Source: Thiocapsa sp. UBA6158
GTDB lineage: Bacteria; Pseudomonadota; Gammaproteobacteria; Chromatiales; Chromatiaceae
Assembly (NCBI RefSeq): GCF_002423035.1
Contig: NZ_DIUM01000103.1
Span: forward strand, 1 to 6,142
Length of the DNA stretch: 6,142 bases
Reading direction: 5' to 3'
The position numbers and the translations under genes were made by a program. Positions 5,456 to 6,142 of the stretch are shown here, piece after piece; the first letter of the stretch is position 1, and the number at the start of each line of letters is the position of its first letter. The notes beneath the pieces were generated by a model. The model was not told the DNA's origin and searched no databases. It saw nothing but the letters and a program-made list of their open reading frames with translations.

Positions 5456-6142
5456 TAATACCTGTAGTTCTCGGCCTTGTAAGGCCCCTCGACCGCTACG
5501 CCGATATAGTCGGCCTGCGCCTTCGACAGGGCGGTCAGCTTCGCACCGATCTTGCTCAGATGCAGACGTGCGACATCCTCGTCCAAATGCTTGGGCAGCA
5601 CATAGACGCCGACCGGATACTCCTGCGGCTTGGTGAAGATCTCGATCTGGGCCAGCACCTGATTGGTGAAGCTGGCCGACATCACGAAGCTCGGATGTCC
5701 GGTCGCGCAGCCCAGGTTCACCAGTCGTCCCTCGGCCAGCAGGGTGATGCGATGCCCGTCCGGGAAGATGATCTGGTCGACCTGCGGCTTGATGTTGACC
5801 CACTCGTACTGCTTGAGCGCGTAGACCTGGATCTCGTTGTCGAAATGACCGATGTTGCAGACGATCGCCTGGTCCTTCATGGCGGCCATGTGATCATGGG
5901 TGATGATGTCGGTATTACCCGTCGCGGTGACGAAGATGTCGACCATACCGACGACGTCCTCGATGGTGACGACGCGATAGCCCTCCATCGCCGCCTGCAA
6001 CGCACAGATGGGATCGACCTCGGTGATCCAGACGGTCGCGCCGAGCCCACGCAGCGATGCCGCGGAGCCTTTGCCGACATCGCCGTAACCGCAGACCAAC
6101 GCGATCTTGCCGGCGATCATGACGTCGGTGGCGCGCTTGATG
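5455..6142 (-). CDS. ahcY: S-adenosylhomocysteinase, C-terminal half (5' end beyond window)
   Basis: This cytoplasmic NAD-dependent enzyme reversibly splits S-adenosylhomocysteine into adenosine and homocysteine, relieving product inhibition of methyltransferases. The visible 228 residues begin IKRATDVM, so the reading frame continues past the right edge; the ATG at 6120 is internal. The NAD-binding Rossmann domain shows GYGDVGKGSA, then WITEVDPICALQA, EGYRVV, TATGNTD and CNIGHFDNEI. The C-terminal part has LAEGRLVNLGCATGHPSFVMS and closes with GPYKAENYRY, whose Lys and Tyr reach the NAD site of the neighbouring subunit in the tetramer. The N-terminal substrate domain lies outside the window. 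The protein ends at the normal family C-terminus with TAA. metF follows on the same strand after 374 bp; the gap and its structured RNA make a simple, tightly coupled operon uncertain. Confidence 0.98.
   Translation of the reverse strand, partial: IKRATDVMIAGKIALVCGYGDVGKGSAASLRGLGATVWITEVDPICALQAAMEGYRVVTIEDVVGMVDIFVTATGNTDIITHDHMAAMKDQAIVCNIGHFDNEIQVYALKQYEWVNIKPQVDQIIFPDGHRITLLAEGRLVNLGCATGHPSFVMSASFTNQVLAQIEIFTKPQEYPVGVYVLPKHLDEDVARLHLSKIGAKLTALSKAQADYIGVAVEGPYKAENYRY

Overview
This 6.1-kb, GC-rich window carries five genes, all on the minus strand. It most likely comes from a purple sulfur bacterium (Chromatiaceae, Gammaproteobacteria). The best clue is a small secreted Gly/Tyr-rich protein of the sulfur globule envelope type. 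The proteobacterial ahcY-metF gene order and a membrane pyrophosphatase fit this, but no rRNA or other phylogenetic marker is present.

Read in the direction of transcription (high to low coordinates), the layout is as follows. The C-terminal half of ahcY (S-adenosylhomocysteinase) enters from the right edge. A 374-bp gap rich in inverted repeats follows, with no convincing gene. Next is metF (methylenetetrahydrofolate reductase), preceded by a tandem 7-bp repeat that presents several Shine-Dalgarno-like motifs. A 596-bp gap then holds several perfect palindromes and a plausible sigma70 promoter about 290 nt upstream of the sulfur globule protein gene. Two hairpins follow that gene. A 259-residue soluble protein of unknown function comes next, with its own probable promoter and a clear intrinsic terminator. 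Last is hppA, the membrane-bound ion-pumping pyrophosphatase, which runs off the left edge missing only its C-terminal end.

The genes form functional neighbours rather than one operon. AhcY and MetF both serve the methionine/SAM cycle: AhcY removes SAH and releases homocysteine, and MetF supplies the methyl group for homocysteine remethylation. The sulfur globule protein lines periplasmic sulfur deposits. HppA recovers energy from pyrophosphate as an ion gradient. Its sequence carries the potassium-dependent signature and a glutamate placed as in Na+-pumping members, so labelling it simply a proton pump may be wrong.

I found no mobile element, CRISPR array, tRNA, rRNA or clearly new multi-gene system. 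The points most worth a second look are the ion specificity of HppA, the structured leader and palindromes upstream of the sulfur globule gene, the structured ahcY-metF spacer, and the unknown protein next to hppA.
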